Assembly (NCBI RefSeq): GCF_010501055.1
Contig: NZ_QVMO01000005.1
Span: forward strand, 43,936-107,935
Direction of reading: 5' to 3'
Length of the DNA stretch: 64,000 bases
DNA from: Dysgonomonas sp. 521
GTDB taxonomy: Bacteria > Bacteroidota > Bacteroidia > Bacteroidales > Dysgonomonadaceae
A program made the translations under genes and the position numbers. Numbering within the stretch: position 1 is the stretch's first letter; each line of letters begins with the position of its first letter. The notes below the pieces were generated by a model, which was not told the origin of the DNA, searched no databases, and saw only the letters and a list, made by a program, of their open reading frames with translations. This document shows positions 33,179 to 42,766 of the stretch, one piece after another.

Positions 33179-33318
33179 AAGTAAAAAAGATTAGTGTATG
33201 AGCATTAGTATGGTTCAGTATATTGATTCCTGAACATAAAACAGTCAAAATGTTGATTTATTGTATCCGTTCATCTATTTGATTTAACAAATGAAAGGCG
33301 AGTTCTCAATGAGTTTCC

Positions 33319-34884
33319 TTATTTTAAATTGAACCGGACTCCGACTTCCGCGCCAGCCCACATATCGAAATAATATTTGCTGCCTCTATTGTCGAACAGG
33401 CTGTATATAGGATCTTTTACTTCTGTAAAATCCGCGTCCCTGAGCAGGATATTAATGGTTGGGCCACCATAGAAGGTAAATTTGTTTTTCCGTACCGAAT
33501 AAAACACTCTGGCCTGCTCCAGTGACGCATCGCGGCCTTTATTGTTAAAGTTGCTTTTATATATTTGATGATGCATCAATTCGAAATGAAAACCCCGTGG
33601 GGAATCGCCCAATTGTAAACGGGTTCCCAGCCCCATACCTACGGTCATGTTAGAAGAAGGGGAATATGCGCCAAAACTGAGGATGGAGTACAACCTGTCG
33701 GTTCCTGTAATCAGGTTCACAGCTCCATAGATATAGTCGTTAGCGGAAATGCCGATTTCGAATAATCCGCCTTTCTTCACATAGTTGAATACTCCCAGCA
33801 TGACAGCATCGTCTGTTTCCGAGATGTTTACTATTCCTGCCTGAAACCGGGCTACCTGAGCTATGTTAACAGGTGCTATCTGGATATCCGCACCTTGGGC
33901 ATAATTGACGATACCCGCTATTTGGAGCCTGCTTCCGGCGGCCATGTTTGCTACTCCTGCTATTTGTACGTCATTTAATTCCGCTGTATAGTTTACCGCA
34001 CCGGAGATCTGGAAGCCACTCGATTTATATGCAATGTTTGCACCCCCTGACAATTGCACTCCACTGACAATGCCTCCGGTCATATTGAAAAGTCCTGACA
34101 TCTGGAAGCCTCTCATATCCTGTTTGTTTATATTGAATAAGCTTCCGAATTCAACACCATTTACACCACCAGTGGTTCCTCCCAGTACATTAAATGAGAA
34201 TTTATATTCTTTATCTTTCGTATTCTGGCCATCTGTTCCCAAAGGAGTGATAAATGAGAGTTGCGCGGTTGATTTTTGCAGGCCAATATTATATTCTGTC
34301 TTGTTCTCTGTCTTACTGACGGGCGCCTTCATTTCCGAATGTCTCAGCTGGGCATCGGCACCGCCCCATGTAAGGGCTGATAATGTAATAACTCCTGCGA
34401 TTTTCTTTAACATAGTGGTCTCGTTTACTTGATTATTAATAGTTAGAGGAGGACCCTTTTTTATCCGCTCATTAGCGATTTTATGATCTCCGATAATACT
34501 AAGACCACTATTGGCTTTGTTACCACTACTCTTTTCTTTATTTTTTTTATTTTCTGCTATAACAGGCTCATTATCAATTGTTGTTTCCGGAAGTTTTTTT
34601 GCAGATGTTATTATTACATATCTGCCTTTTATGATATAATGATACATGTCGGACAGTAGCAGGTCTACAGCTTCTCTTACTCCCTTGTTGGTAATATCAA
34701 CAGAGACTATGCGATTGGTATTGACTACTCTTGGATTATAGGAAAATTCTACCCCAGTCTGTTGGGTTATAAGGTTCATAGCTACGCTTATTTTTTCATT
34801 TTGCAGTTTCATGTTTACCGCCCTTTGAGAAAATAAACTCATAGAGATGATTATAAGTAATGACGTAAGTATTGTTTTTTTCAT
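33319..34884 (-). CDS. STN-domain protein fused to surface-repeat beta region
   Basis: Protein of 521 residues. Signal peptide (MKKTILTSLLIIISMSLFSQ), then an STN-type domain (about 22-95: VNMKLQNEKISVAMNLI, GVEFSYNP, ISVDITNKGV-like strand) as found at the N-terminus of FecA-type receptors. A charged linker follows. A second signal-peptide-like stretch MLKKIAGVITLSALTWGGAD lies at about 158-177, and then many short repeats of the kind QIAGVVNYA / FQISGAVNY resembling LA_2272 surface repeats. Lies downstream of the sigma/FecR pair on the same strand. May report to the sigma factor; inference. Confidence 0.7.
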   Translation of the reverse strand: MKKTILTSLLIIISMSLFSQRAVNMKLQNEKISVAMNLITQQTGVEFSYNPRVVNTNRIVSVDITNKGVREAVDLLLSDMYHYIIKGRYVIITSAKKLPETTIDNEPVIAENKKNKEKSSGNKANSGLSIIGDHKIANERIKKGPPLTINNQVNETTMLKKIAGVITLSALTWGGADAQLRHSEMKAPVSKTENKTEYNIGLQKSTAQLSFITPLGTDGQNTKDKEYKFSFNVLGGTTGGVNGVEFGSLFNINKQDMRGFQMSGLFNMTGGIVSGVQLSGGANIAYKSSGFQISGAVNYTAELNDVQIAGVANMAAGSRLQIAGIVNYAQGADIQIAPVNIAQVARFQAGIVNISETDDAVMLGVFNYVKKGGLFEIGISANDYIYGAVNLITGTDRLYSILSFGAYSPSSNMTVGMGLGTRLQLGDSPRGFHFELMHHQIYKSNFNNKGRDASLEQARVFYSVRKNKFTFYGGPTINILLRDADFTEVKDPIYSLFDNRGSKYYFDMWAGAEVGVRFNLK

Positions 34885-35011
34885 TCAACTTTTAATTATA
34901 GTCCGGTTTAGCACATGATAAAAAATATTTTAGATACATTTATCAAAACGCTTTGAGCGAACAGTATAACAGATAGTTATAGGTCTTATATTATTTTTGT
35001 CATGTACTATA

Positions 35012-35197
35012 AGAGCCTGTTTCAATTTTATTCATTCAAATTTTTAGAGATGTTTTAGAGATGCTTATTTACATACGCTTCGCTCCTGTGACCGCTGGTT
35101 GAGTTGAGAGAAAGGAAAAAACAGCCAAAAAATGAACGAAGAAAAAGGTATAATAAAATGTTCGTATAAAATTTAAACAGTTTCTTAAACAGACTCT
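35012..35197. repeat. Inverted-repeat element, family R1 (copy b)
   Basis: Ends AGAGCCTGTTTCAATTTTAT and AACAGACTCT; inside ACATACGCTTCGCTCCTGTG as in copy a, with a 29-bp shorter left arm. Directly downstream of the FecR gene stop. A GTCATGTACT sequence just left of it matches an R3 terminus. Confidence 0.8.
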
Positions 35198-35209
35198 AAT
35201 TATCCGGTT

Positions 35210-36130
35210 TTATTCTAGTATATAGCCATTGTCCTTATTGGCAACTTTAAGATTCAATGTTGCAGCTACCACATCCAGTATCGTAGGCAAATCTTCATCA
35301 GTGAATGTAACTGTAATAGGTAAAGCTCCCTTCTTCTTGTCTTTCAACTCTATTTGCTGTCCATAGAATGTATTCAGCCGGGTAATTATTTCTCCTAAAG
35401 TTGTTTCATTAAACCTGAAGTTCCCCTTTACTATTACCCTGTAGAATTTATCGCTTCCCGACAAATAATAACCGCTTTGGTTCATTTTCAGGTTAATGCC
35501 GGCATTGGTATCGGAATAAAACTGTACTTCACCTTCGGTCACACTTACATGAATAGAATCAGGAGTATTGGCGTCCACCGTAAAATTCGTACCAATATCT
35601 TTTACATATACATTCCCGGCTTTTACTATTTTGCTCCCGGTTTCCTCCGATTCCATTTCAAAAGAGGCCTTTCCTTTCAGGTAAATTGTATCGTTAGTAC
35701 GGGTTTTGCTGAGGTATACCTCCCCCTCTTTCAGGTCAATCTTTGTGCTGTCGGCAAAAGAGTATAAACGCTTCTCGGTAAAAGTAGTATATGTATCTTG
35801 CTGCCCCCTGTTGTAGAAGAAAATAAGAAGTGCTACCGCGGCAGCTGCGCTCAATGCCCAAACCAGATATTTTCTTTTACTCTTTTCATCTGATACAGGT
35901 TCCGTAGTTGGCTGTTCGATATGCCCGTCAAATTTCTCAAAGGCTTTTTGTATATCGAATGAAGGGTATTCGGCAGTGCCCATACTCTGATAAAGCCGGG
36001 TAAGATCAAAGAAATAGTCTTCGTTTTCCTGCGATTCGGTAAGCCATTTCTCCAAACGTATTTGATCCTGAGGACTTAGTTCTCCGGCAAAATAGCGTGC
36101 TAATAATCTGTCTGTGTCATTTGTTACCAT
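35210..36130 (-). CDS. FecR-family anti-sigma factor
   Basis: Protein of 306 residues. N-terminal cytoplasmic part (LLARYFAGELSPQDQIRLEKW, sigma-binding), one membrane helix near 92-108 (WALSAAAAVALLIFFY), FecR periplasmic domain (GNVYVKDIGTNFTVDANTPD, VTEGEVQFY) and C-terminal DUF4974 (FRFNETTLGEIITRLNTFYG). Its start overlaps the end of the sigma factor gene by 7 bp. Controls the ECF sigma factor in response to a surface signal. Confidence 0.92.
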   Translation of the reverse strand: MVTNDTDRLLARYFAGELSPQDQIRLEKWLTESQENEDYFFDLTRLYQSMGTAEYPSFDIQKAFEKFDGHIEQPTTEPVSDEKSKRKYLVWALSAAAAVALLIFFYNRGQQDTYTTFTEKRLYSFADSTKIDLKEGEVYLSKTRTNDTIYLKGKASFEMESEETGSKIVKAGNVYVKDIGTNFTVDANTPDSIHVSVTEGEVQFYSDTNAGINLKMNQSGYYLSGSDKFYRVIVKGNFRFNETTLGEIITRLNTFYGQQIELKDKKKGALPITVTFTDEDLPTILDVVAATLNLKVANKDNGYILE

Positions 36131-36699
36131 AATCCAATCATTTTTATCAAATAGTATAAGACTATAACCGAAATAAAATCCCTCAGATTTTCCCTTAGTA
36201 GTTTCAGTGCTTTTGCAATCTGGTTCTCGACCGTATTGGGAGAAATATCCAATTGTTGGGAAATCTCCTTATAACTCATCATTTCGAACCTGCTAAGCTC
36301 AAATACCTCTCTGCATCTGGGTGGCAAATCCGCGATTGCCAGCATGATTTTAGAGTTCAATTCTTTTTCTACAATGCCTTCATATACTTCATTATGATCA
36401 GTTTGTCCTTCGAGAGCGATCTGCTGGTTGTGCATCTGCTGCACTTTCAGCTGTTTTACCCTGTTCAGGCTCGTGTTGTGAACCGCCATATATAAATAAG
36501 ACTTTACAGACGTAGTTATATTTGTGTGGTGCCTGTCGTCCCACAATCTGAAAAATACCTTCTGAACGGCATCCTCCGCCTCAAACTCATCTTTGAGTAT
36601 GCTATAAGCATATTTACATAAAGGTTCGTACCAGGTCTTGAACAGATTTTCATGAGTTTCCTTATCTGCCAATCCCACTTTTGCTTCAATAAATCCCAC
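36124..36699 (-). CDS. ECF RNA polymerase sigma factor (FecI-like)
   Basis: Sigma-70 family protein of 191 residues. Region 2: YAYSILKDEFEAEDAVQKVFFRLWDDR; region 4: LPPRCREVFELSRFEMMSYKEI and SPNTVENQIAKALKLLRE, an HTH. Typical Bacteroidetes pair with FecR. Target promoters unknown; the STN protein and TonB/DUF4249 genes downstream are candidates. Confidence 0.93.
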   Translation of the reverse strand: MGFIEAKVGLADKETHENLFKTWYEPLCKYAYSILKDEFEAEDAVQKVFFRLWDDRHHTNITTSVKSYLYMAVHNTSLNRVKQLKVQQMHNQQIALEGQTDHNEVYEGIVEKELNSKIMLAIADLPPRCREVFELSRFEMMSYKEISQQLDISPNTVENQIAKALKLLRENLRDFISVIVLYYLIKMIGLW

Positions 36700-36722
36700 C
36701 GTTTTCCTTTACTTTTATTATT

Positions 36723-36936
36723 TATGCGAATCAATGGTTAAATGTGCTATTTTTTGTCCCTTTAGGGACTGAATGTTGGTAGAAAGAGGCTTTAACCGGT
36801 TAATTGCGTGCCGTCAGGTACGCAATATCTACAGAACAATTCACATTTTGTACCTGACGGCACAAAAAACGAATTTCATTCATGTTTCTACCAATATGGT
36901 GTGCCTAACGGCACATTTAACCCTTGATTCGCATTA
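36723..36936. repeat. Inverted-repeat element, family R2 (copy b, inverted)
   Basis: Reverse orientation of R2a: begins TATGCGAATCAATGG and ends CCCTTGATTCGCATTA, with the same inner palindromes. Lies just upstream of the sigma gene. The remaining gap to 37213 holds only the promoter at 37170. Confidence 0.85.
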
Positions 36937-37169
36937 TTTAGTAAGATAGCCAGAAAGCGTCTACATTACCCTGTATTAATATATGACAGTTGTGAAGAAA
37001 TTTTCCACTATGCGAAGCGCAAATATATTCTTTTTTTCTGACAAGTATCTGTTTTTGTTATCCGAATAGTAATGTCTGAGACATTAGATGCATAAAAGCG
37101 GGAAAAATCACATATTGATAGAACAGAAATCTATTTTTGCTTTCCGGTTCTACATTTTACTATTATTTG

Positions 37170-37177
37170 TATATTTG
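37170..37177 (+). promoter_or_regulatory. -7 promoter element of the aminotransferase operon
   Basis: TATATTTG, a TAnnTTTG match 37 bp before the start codon. Confidence 0.45.
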
Positions 37178-37213
37178 CCTTTCATTGTTTAAAAACAGAT
37201 AATAATATAAGTT

Positions 37214-38416
37214 ATGCCAAGTATTTCGCAGCGTGGAATAGATATGCCAAACTCTCCTATCAGGAAATTGGCTCCGTTATCGGATTCGGCTAAAGCCAGG
37301 GGTCTGACAGTTTATCATCTCAATATAGGTCAGCCCGACCTGCCTACACCCGAAGAAGCGCTTGATGCGATACGCAATATAGACCGTACTATATTGGAAT
37401 ACAGTCCCAGTGATGGCTACCGTTCCTACAGGGAAAAACTTATCGGATACTATGCCAAATATAATATAAATGTATCGCCGGATGATATAATCATCACAAC
37501 AGGTGGTTCGGAGGCTGTACTTTTTGCATTCCTGGCCTGCCTCGATCCGGGCGATGAAATTATTGTACCTGAGCCTGCTTATGCTAATTATATGGCATTC
37601 GCGGCATCGGCAGGAGCCGTTATCCGTACGGTATCTTCCTCTATCGAAGAGGGGTTTGCATTGCCTCCTGTCGAAAAATTCGAGGCGCTTATCAATGAGC
37701 GTACAAAAGGTATTCTGATTTGTAATCCGAATAACCCTACAGGCTATTTGTACTCGCGAGCAGAGATGAACCAGATAAAACATCTGGTGCAGAAATATGA
37801 CCTTTATCTGTTCTCTGATGAAGTATATCGCGATTTTATCTATACCAATTCGCCTTATGTTTCGGCTTGCCATCTTGTTGGCATCGAAGAAAACGTTGTT
37901 CTGATTGACTCCGTATCGAAACGATATAGCGAGTGCGGTATCCGCATTGGAGCGCTGATTACTAAGAACAAGGAACTTCGCAAAACGGTGATGAAGTTAT
38001 GCCAGGCACGCCTTAGCCCGCCGCTTATCGGGCAAATAGCAGCCGAGGCATCACTGGATGCCACACACGAATATATACAGGATATGTATGAGGAATATGT
38101 AGAAAGGCGTAAATTCCTTATCGACAGGCTCAACCGTATTCCGGGTGTGTATTCTCCCATACCGATGGGGGCGTTTTACACTGTAGCACGCCTGCCTGTA
38201 GACGATTCCGATAAATTCTGCGCATGGTGCTTGTCCGACTTCGAATACGAAGGGCAGACGATCTTTATGGCTCCTGCATCCGGTTTTTATACCACCCCGG
38301 GGCTGGGCAAGAACGAAGTGCGTATAGCCTATGTCCTTAAAAAAGAAGATTTGGGAAAGGCTTTAACCGTATTGGAAAAAGCACTTGAAGCATACAATTC
38401 GCTGGAAGAAAAATGA
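37214..38416 (+). CDS. Class I/II pyridoxal-phosphate aminotransferase
   Basis: Protein of 400 residues. [15 protein letters not shown] near the start, [11 protein letters not shown] (phosphate cup), [15 protein letters not shown] and the PLP-lysine motif [14 protein letters not shown] (about 240-253; lysine in SKR). Aspartate/alanine-type aminotransferase; exact substrate not evident. Overlaps the RdgB gene by 4 bp, so they share a transcript. Confidence 0.92.
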   Translation: MPSISQRGIDMPNSPIRKLAPLSDSAKARGLTVYHLNIGQPDLPTPEEALDAIRNIDRTILEYSPSDGYRSYREKLIGYYAKYNINVSPDDIIITTGGSEAVLFAFLACLDPGDEIIVPEPAYANYMAFAASAGAVIRTVSSSIEEGFALPPVEKFEALINERTKGILICNPNNPTGYLYSRAEMNQIKHLVQKYDLYLFSDEVYRDFIYTNSPYVSACHLVGIEENVVLIDSVSKRYSECGIRIGALITKNKELRKTVMKLCQARLSPPLIGQIAAEASLDATHEYIQDMYEEYVERRKFLIDRLNRIPGVYSPIPMGAFYTVARLPVDDSDKFCAWCLSDFEYEGQTIFMAPASGFYTTPGLGKNEVRIAYVLKKEDLGKALTVLEKALEAYNSLEEK

Positions 38417-38994
38417 AAAGGAAATTAGTATTTGCGACTAATAACGCCCACAAACTGGAGGAGGTAAGAGAAGTTGTCGGAGACAGCTTTGACATTCTCA
38501 GCCTCAAAGATATTGGTTGCCACGAAGATATAGAAGAGCCGGGGGAAACATTGCAGGAAAATGCTTTGATAAAAGCCCGCTATGTAAAAGAAAAATATGG
38601 TTACGACTGTTTTGGCGATGATACAGGACTTGAAGTAGATGCGCTGAATGGCGCTCCGGGTATATATTCTGCCCGCTATGCAGGAGGAGATCATGACGCG
38701 AAAGCGAATATGAGAAAACTGCTGAAAGAACTGGATGGTATGGCGAACAGGAAAGCACGGTTCCGTACGGTAATAGCGCTAATTCTCGATGGCGAGGAGT
38801 ATCTGTTCGAAGGAAAGATAGAGGGGATTATCATTACAGAGGAAAAAGGCAGTGCGGGATTTGGATACGACCCTGTTTTCCTGCCGGATGGATACGCTCA
38901 GACTTTTGCCGAACTGGGGACAGAAGTAAAAAATGAAATAAGCCATCGTGCTTTGGCTACAAAAGCTTTGTGTGAATTTCTCAAAAAGAATTGA
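38413..38994 (+). CDS. rdgB: dITP/XTP pyrophosphatase (RdgB/HAM1 family)
   Basis: Protein of 193 residues that removes non-canonical purine nucleotides. Motifs: [45 protein letters not shown] and SHRALA. Start overlaps the aminotransferase stop by 4 bp; the nuclease gene follows after 3 bp. Confidence 0.95.
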   Translation: MKRKLVFATNNAHKLEEVREVVGDSFDILSLKDIGCHEDIEEPGETLQENALIKARYVKEKYGYDCFGDDTGLEVDALNGAPGIYSARYAGGDHDAKANMRKLLKELDGMANRKARFRTVIALILDGEEYLFEGKIEGIIITEEKGSAGFGYDPVFLPDGYAQTFAELGTEVKNEISHRALATKALCEFLKKN

Positions 38995-38997
38995 TGT

Positions 38998-39786
38998 ATG
39001 AGGAAAATTTTGGTTTTATTGCTGTTCGTTGTATTGGTATTGCCGGATAAGTTGTCGGCATGGGGAACGACAGGCCACAGGGTAATAGCGCAGATAGCCG
39101 AAAAGAATATAAAGTCGGGAACCAAGAAGAAAATCAATAAATTGCTGGATGGTTATCCGATGGCCTATTGGGCTAACTGGGGCGACTTTATAAAATCCGA
39201 CACTACAGGCAGATGGGATCATACACATATCTGGCATTTTGTAAACGCACCCGGCGGCCTTTCAAAAGAAGGATATATCAACCATCTGAAAAATACGCCC
39301 CAGCAGAATTTGTATGCTGAAATACCTAAGCTGGAGGCCATCATTAAAGATAAACAGTCTACGGAAGACGATAAAAGATACGCTCTTTATTTCATTATTC
39401 ACCTGATCGGCGATGCTCATCAGCCTATGCATGCAGGTCGCGAAGAGGATAGGGGAGGGAACAGTATCTCCGTTACGTGGTTCAAAAGTCCTACCAATAT
39501 ACATGCGGTATGGGATTCACGGATAGTAGACAATGAGAAATACAGCTATACCGAGTATGCCGACATTCTCAATTCGATAAGAAAAGAGAAGAAAAGACAA
39601 TTTCAGTTTGGTACATTAGATGACTGGATGTACGATACTTATACTTTGGCCAATGATATTTACGCCAATGTAAAGAATGGCGATGAACTTTCGTATGGGT
39701 ATAGCTATAAGTACAAAGATGTGATGGAGGTTCAGCTTCAAAAAGCCGGGTTGCGTCTGGCCAAAGTATTAGACGAAATATTTTGA
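38998..39786 (+). CDS. S1/P1-type secreted nuclease
   Basis: Protein of 262 residues with a signal peptide (KILVLLLFVVLVLPDKLSA); mature end begins WGTTGHRVIAQIAE, supplying the Trp and His zinc ligands. Further ligands: WDHTHIWHFVN, HLIGDAHQPMHAGREEDRGGNS, HAVWDS. Zinc-dependent nuclease for single-stranded RNA and DNA and 3'-nucleotides in the periplasm or outside. Third gene of the operon and followed by a terminator. Confidence 0.93.
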   Translation: MRKILVLLLFVVLVLPDKLSAWGTTGHRVIAQIAEKNIKSGTKKKINKLLDGYPMAYWANWGDFIKSDTTGRWDHTHIWHFVNAPGGLSKEGYINHLKNTPQQNLYAEIPKLEAIIKDKQSTEDDKRYALYFIIHLIGDAHQPMHAGREEDRGGNSISVTWFKSPTNIHAVWDSRIVDNEKYSYTEYADILNSIRKEKKRQFQFGTLDDWMYDTYTLANDIYANVKNGDELSYGYSYKYKDVMEVQLQKAGLRLAKVLDEIF

Positions 39787-39806
39787 TTAATTCCGAACTA
39801 TAGTAG

Positions 39807-39835
39807 AAGCCTTTGAATTTCCAAAGGCTTTTTTT
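39807..39835 (+). terminator. Intrinsic terminator after the nuclease gene
   Basis: Nine-bp perfect stem AAGCCTTTG/CAAAGGCTT (39807-39815 with 39822-39830), loop of 6, then five T. Confidence 0.9.
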
Positions 39836-39865
39836 AATAATCTCATAATATTGTATTTAATTTTA

Positions 39866-39943
39866 TTTGCGTAAAATATACGCAAATTTATTTGGCGGAT
39901 TAAATATTTATCCTTTACTTTGTTTGCGTAAATAATACGCAAA
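39866..39943 (+). promoter_or_regulatory. Tandem NrtR-type operators before the TonB-PnuC-NadR operon
   Basis: Two perfect palindromes TTTGCGTA-N5-TACGCAAA at 39866-39886 and 39923-39943, 57 bp centre to centre. A TTACTTTG -7-like element (39915-39922) abuts the second, so a bound repressor would cover the transcription start. Confidence 0.8.
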
Positions 39944-40059
39944 TTATAATTAAAGACTTTTCAACTGAATACAAACTTTCTAAAAAATTGAAGATTATGG
40001 GAACAGGACATTATCTATCAATAATGTATGATTATTTTTGTACCTCAAATTATTACAAA

Positions 40060-42051
40060 ATGCACAGAATATTACTACTCATTACTTTTACTTGTATCGT
40101 TCGTATTATAAGCGCACAGGAGATAAATAAGCCTGATACTATTGGTTTGCAGGAAGTTGTTGTAACCTATCAGGCCAATAAGACTACTCCGGTCAGCTAT
40201 CAGGATATTGAAATGAAAACATTGAAGGTAAAATCCGTAGGGCAGGAGCCTTCCTTTATCCTGATGGAAACACCTTCGATAACAGCCTATTCCGATGCAG
40301 GAAGCACACAGAGTTATTCATACTTCAGGATGCGGGGAATGGACCAGACACGTATCAACATCACTCTGGATGGTATCCCCTTGAATGAACCGGAAGACCA
40401 GGGAGCTTATTTTTCCAATTATCCCGATATATTCAACTCGCTCGACCGAGTGCAGATACAGAGGGGAATAGGGACTACCAAGAACGGAGTTGCCAGTTAT
40501 GCCGGAAGTGTGCAATTATTCTCGCCAAATTTGCGGAATCCTGCGCAAACGACTTTCGGTATCGGATATGGTTCATACAATAGCTTGAGGGCTTATGCCG
40601 AAACACAATCGGGCGTAGTAAACAACAAGGCATTCTATGCACGGCTGTCGGAAGTATATTCGGATGGGTATAAGCATCATTCGGGAAATCATTCGCAGTC
40701 CCTGTTTGCCAGTGGGGCATGGTTTACAGATAAGGCAGTCTGGAAAGTGAACGTTATTGCCGGACATCAACAGAATGATATGGCATGGCTCGGTGTATCA
40801 GATTCATTGATAAATATCGACCGGAGAACAAATGCGAATGCCAGAGACGAAAAAGATGAGTTTACACAGGCAATGATACAATTGCATAATACATACAGGT
40901 TGGGCGAAAACTCATTGTTACAGTCAGCAGCTTACTATACGTATCTGAATGGTAATTACGATTTTGATATAAATAATTACATAGGGCGGCCTTCTACCAA
41001 TGAGATGTATAACTATGCCTTTCGCTCAAACCTTTTCGGGCTGTATTCCAATTATATCCATAGCTGGAAGGATGTAAAATGGACAATAGGAATTTTTGCC
41101 AACACGTACAACCGCAGGCATATAGGAAGTGAGAAAACAGCCGGGGAGGATTTCCGCAATACCGGCTATAAGAAAGAGGTAAGTGTTTATACGAAAATAG
41201 ATTATAGCTTCAGTAATTTCACGGCTTATGCAGATATACAATACCGCCATGCAAACTTCGATTACAAAGGGGATGTCCCTCTGGATAAGATAAACTGGAA
41301 TTTCTTCAATCCGAAAGCGGGTATCAGCTATCAACCTGCTAATAAGATGGAAGTGTATTACAGCATCGGACGGATAGGGCGCGAGCCTACACGAACGGAT
41401 ATGTTCGGTGGAAATGAGAATCTTACGGTTGATGAAAACGGAAAGCCTGAAATAGTGATAGATTCGCCGGAATATGTTGTCGATCATGAATTGGGATTCA
41501 GATACAGGAGCCGCAATTTTAATCTGGCTGCTAATCTTTATTATATGGACTTTAAAGATGAAATCGTATTGAATGGAAACTTCGGGCCAAACGGGCTTGC
41601 ACTAACCAACAAGGTGGATAAGAGCTACAGGGCGGGAGCAGAACTGTCTGTATCTTACCAGCCTGTCCCTATGTTTACATTTATCAATAATTCGTCGTAT
41701 AATCATAGCCGGATAAAAGAACAGGGTGAGAAATTCAGTCCGATATTTACACCAAAGTTTATTGTAAATCAGGAAGTAGTGTGGCAGAAAGGTAATTTCG
41801 ATATTTCACTATCTGCCCGTTATCAGGATAAGTCATATATTGACTTTGCCAATACGGAGACTATCGGTAGTTATATATTGCTGAATGCACGAATAGGTTA
41901 TACTTACAAACATATGGAATGGAATGCTTATGTAAATAATATCACCAACACCAAATATTATAACAACGCCTATATGGATTATGATAATACAGTGAAATAT
42001 TTTGTACAGGCGCCCGTGAATTTCTATTTATCTTTGAAGTATACATTGTGA
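40060..42051 (+). CDS. TonB-dependent receptor of the NAD-precursor operon
   Basis: Outer-membrane receptor. I choose the ATG at 40060 (MHRILLLITFTCIVRIISAQ, a clear signal peptide), giving 663 residues; the frame reaches back to 39988. Plug: LQEVVVTYQANKTTPVSYQ, YFRMRGMDQTRINITLDGIP; barrel ends YLSLKYTL. Followed by PnuC and NadR genes and preceded by NrtR-type operators, so the likely cargo is nicotinamide riboside or a related vitamin B3 compound. That assignment is from context. Confidence 0.88.
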   Translation: MHRILLLITFTCIVRIISAQEINKPDTIGLQEVVVTYQANKTTPVSYQDIEMKTLKVKSVGQEPSFILMETPSITAYSDAGSTQSYSYFRMRGMDQTRINITLDGIPLNEPEDQGAYFSNYPDIFNSLDRVQIQRGIGTTKNGVASYAGSVQLFSPNLRNPAQTTFGIGYGSYNSLRAYAETQSGVVNNKAFYARLSEVYSDGYKHHSGNHSQSLFASGAWFTDKAVWKVNVIAGHQQNDMAWLGVSDSLINIDRRTNANARDEKDEFTQAMIQLHNTYRLGENSLLQSAAYYTYLNGNYDFDINNYIGRPSTNEMYNYAFRSNLFGLYSNYIHSWKDVKWTIGIFANTYNRRHIGSEKTAGEDFRNTGYKKEVSVYTKIDYSFSNFTAYADIQYRHANFDYKGDVPLDKINWNFFNPKAGISYQPANKMEVYYSIGRIGREPTRTDMFGGNENLTVDENGKPEIVIDSPEYVVDHELGFRYRSRNFNLAANLYYMDFKDEIVLNGNFGPNGLALTNKVDKSYRAGAELSVSYQPVPMFTFINNSSYNHSRIKEQGEKFSPIFTPKFIVNQEVVWQKGNFDISLSARYQDKSYIDFANTETIGSYILLNARIGYTYKHMEWNAYVNNITNTKYYNNAYMDYDNTVKYFVQAPVNFYLSLKYTL

Positions 42052-42055
42052 AAGA

Positions 42056-42120
42056 TGAGCCCCTCCTAACCACCCCAAAGGGGAGGAACAAGCCCCTCCT
42101 TTGGAGGGGTAGGGGAGGCC
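42056..42120. repeat. CCCCTCC-type palindromic repeat
   Basis: Inverted runs CCCCTCCT...AGGAGGGG-like (CCCCTCCTTTGGAGGGG at about 42093-42109) between the TonB and PnuC genes. Related sequence occurs inside ileS (50987-51047) and at about 54895-55060. Confidence 0.6.
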
Positions 42121-42142
42121 TGACTTATTAACTATCATACAT

Positions 42143-42766
42143 ATGTTTGACATACAAAATATATTTATCGAAATACTCGGCTATCCGCTTAGCTATGCCG
42201 AACTGATAGGAACGGTGTTCGGGTTACTATGTGTCTACTGGGCATCGAGGGAAAATATACTGACATGGCCGGCAGGTATTGTCAACGAGCTGTTTTTGTT
42301 TGTAATCTTCTTTCAGGTACAGCTTTATGCCAATATGTTTTTGCAGGTTATCTTCTTCTTTAGTTCACTCTATGGCTGGTACAGATGGAAGTATGGCGAA
42401 ACAGAAAGCAAGGTAACGAGGCTGCAACCAAGAGGATTACTATTCACTGCACTTATCGTCATAACAGGAACATTTCTTGCCGGATACCTTATCAGCGATA
42501 TACATCTTACCTTACCTGAGTATTTTAAGGAAGCATCGGCTTACCCTTACGCAGATTCGTTTGTGATGGTTATCAGCATTGTGGCAACTATCCTGCTGGC
42601 AAAGAAGAAATTTGAGAACTGGGCGTTGTGGGTTATCAATAATGTGGTTTGCATTGTGCTGTATTATTTGCAGGGTATCTATTTTATAGCGCTCGAATAT
42701 CTGGTATTGCTGTTTATCGCTTCTTTCGGATTGTTTAACTGGTATAAAAAGCAGGCAAATGGATAG
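42143..42766 (+). CDS. pnuC: Nicotinamide riboside transporter
   Basis: Integral membrane protein of 207 residues with about seven helices, matching PnuC: TVFGLLCVYWASRENILTWP at the first helices, FFSSLYGWYRWKYG (the WxxW type motif) and NNVVCIVLYYLQGIYFIALEY near the end. It passes nicotinamide riboside through the inner membrane, driven by phosphorylation by NadR. Overlaps the nadR start by 8 bp. Confidence 0.93.
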   Translation: MFDIQNIFIEILGYPLSYAELIGTVFGLLCVYWASRENILTWPAGIVNELFLFVIFFQVQLYANMFLQVIFFFSSLYGWYRWKYGETESKVTRLQPRGLLFTALIVITGTFLAGYLISDIHLTLPEYFKEASAYPYADSFVMVISIVATILLAKKKFENWALWVINNVVCIVLYYLQGIYFIALEYLVLLFIASFGLFNWYKKQANG

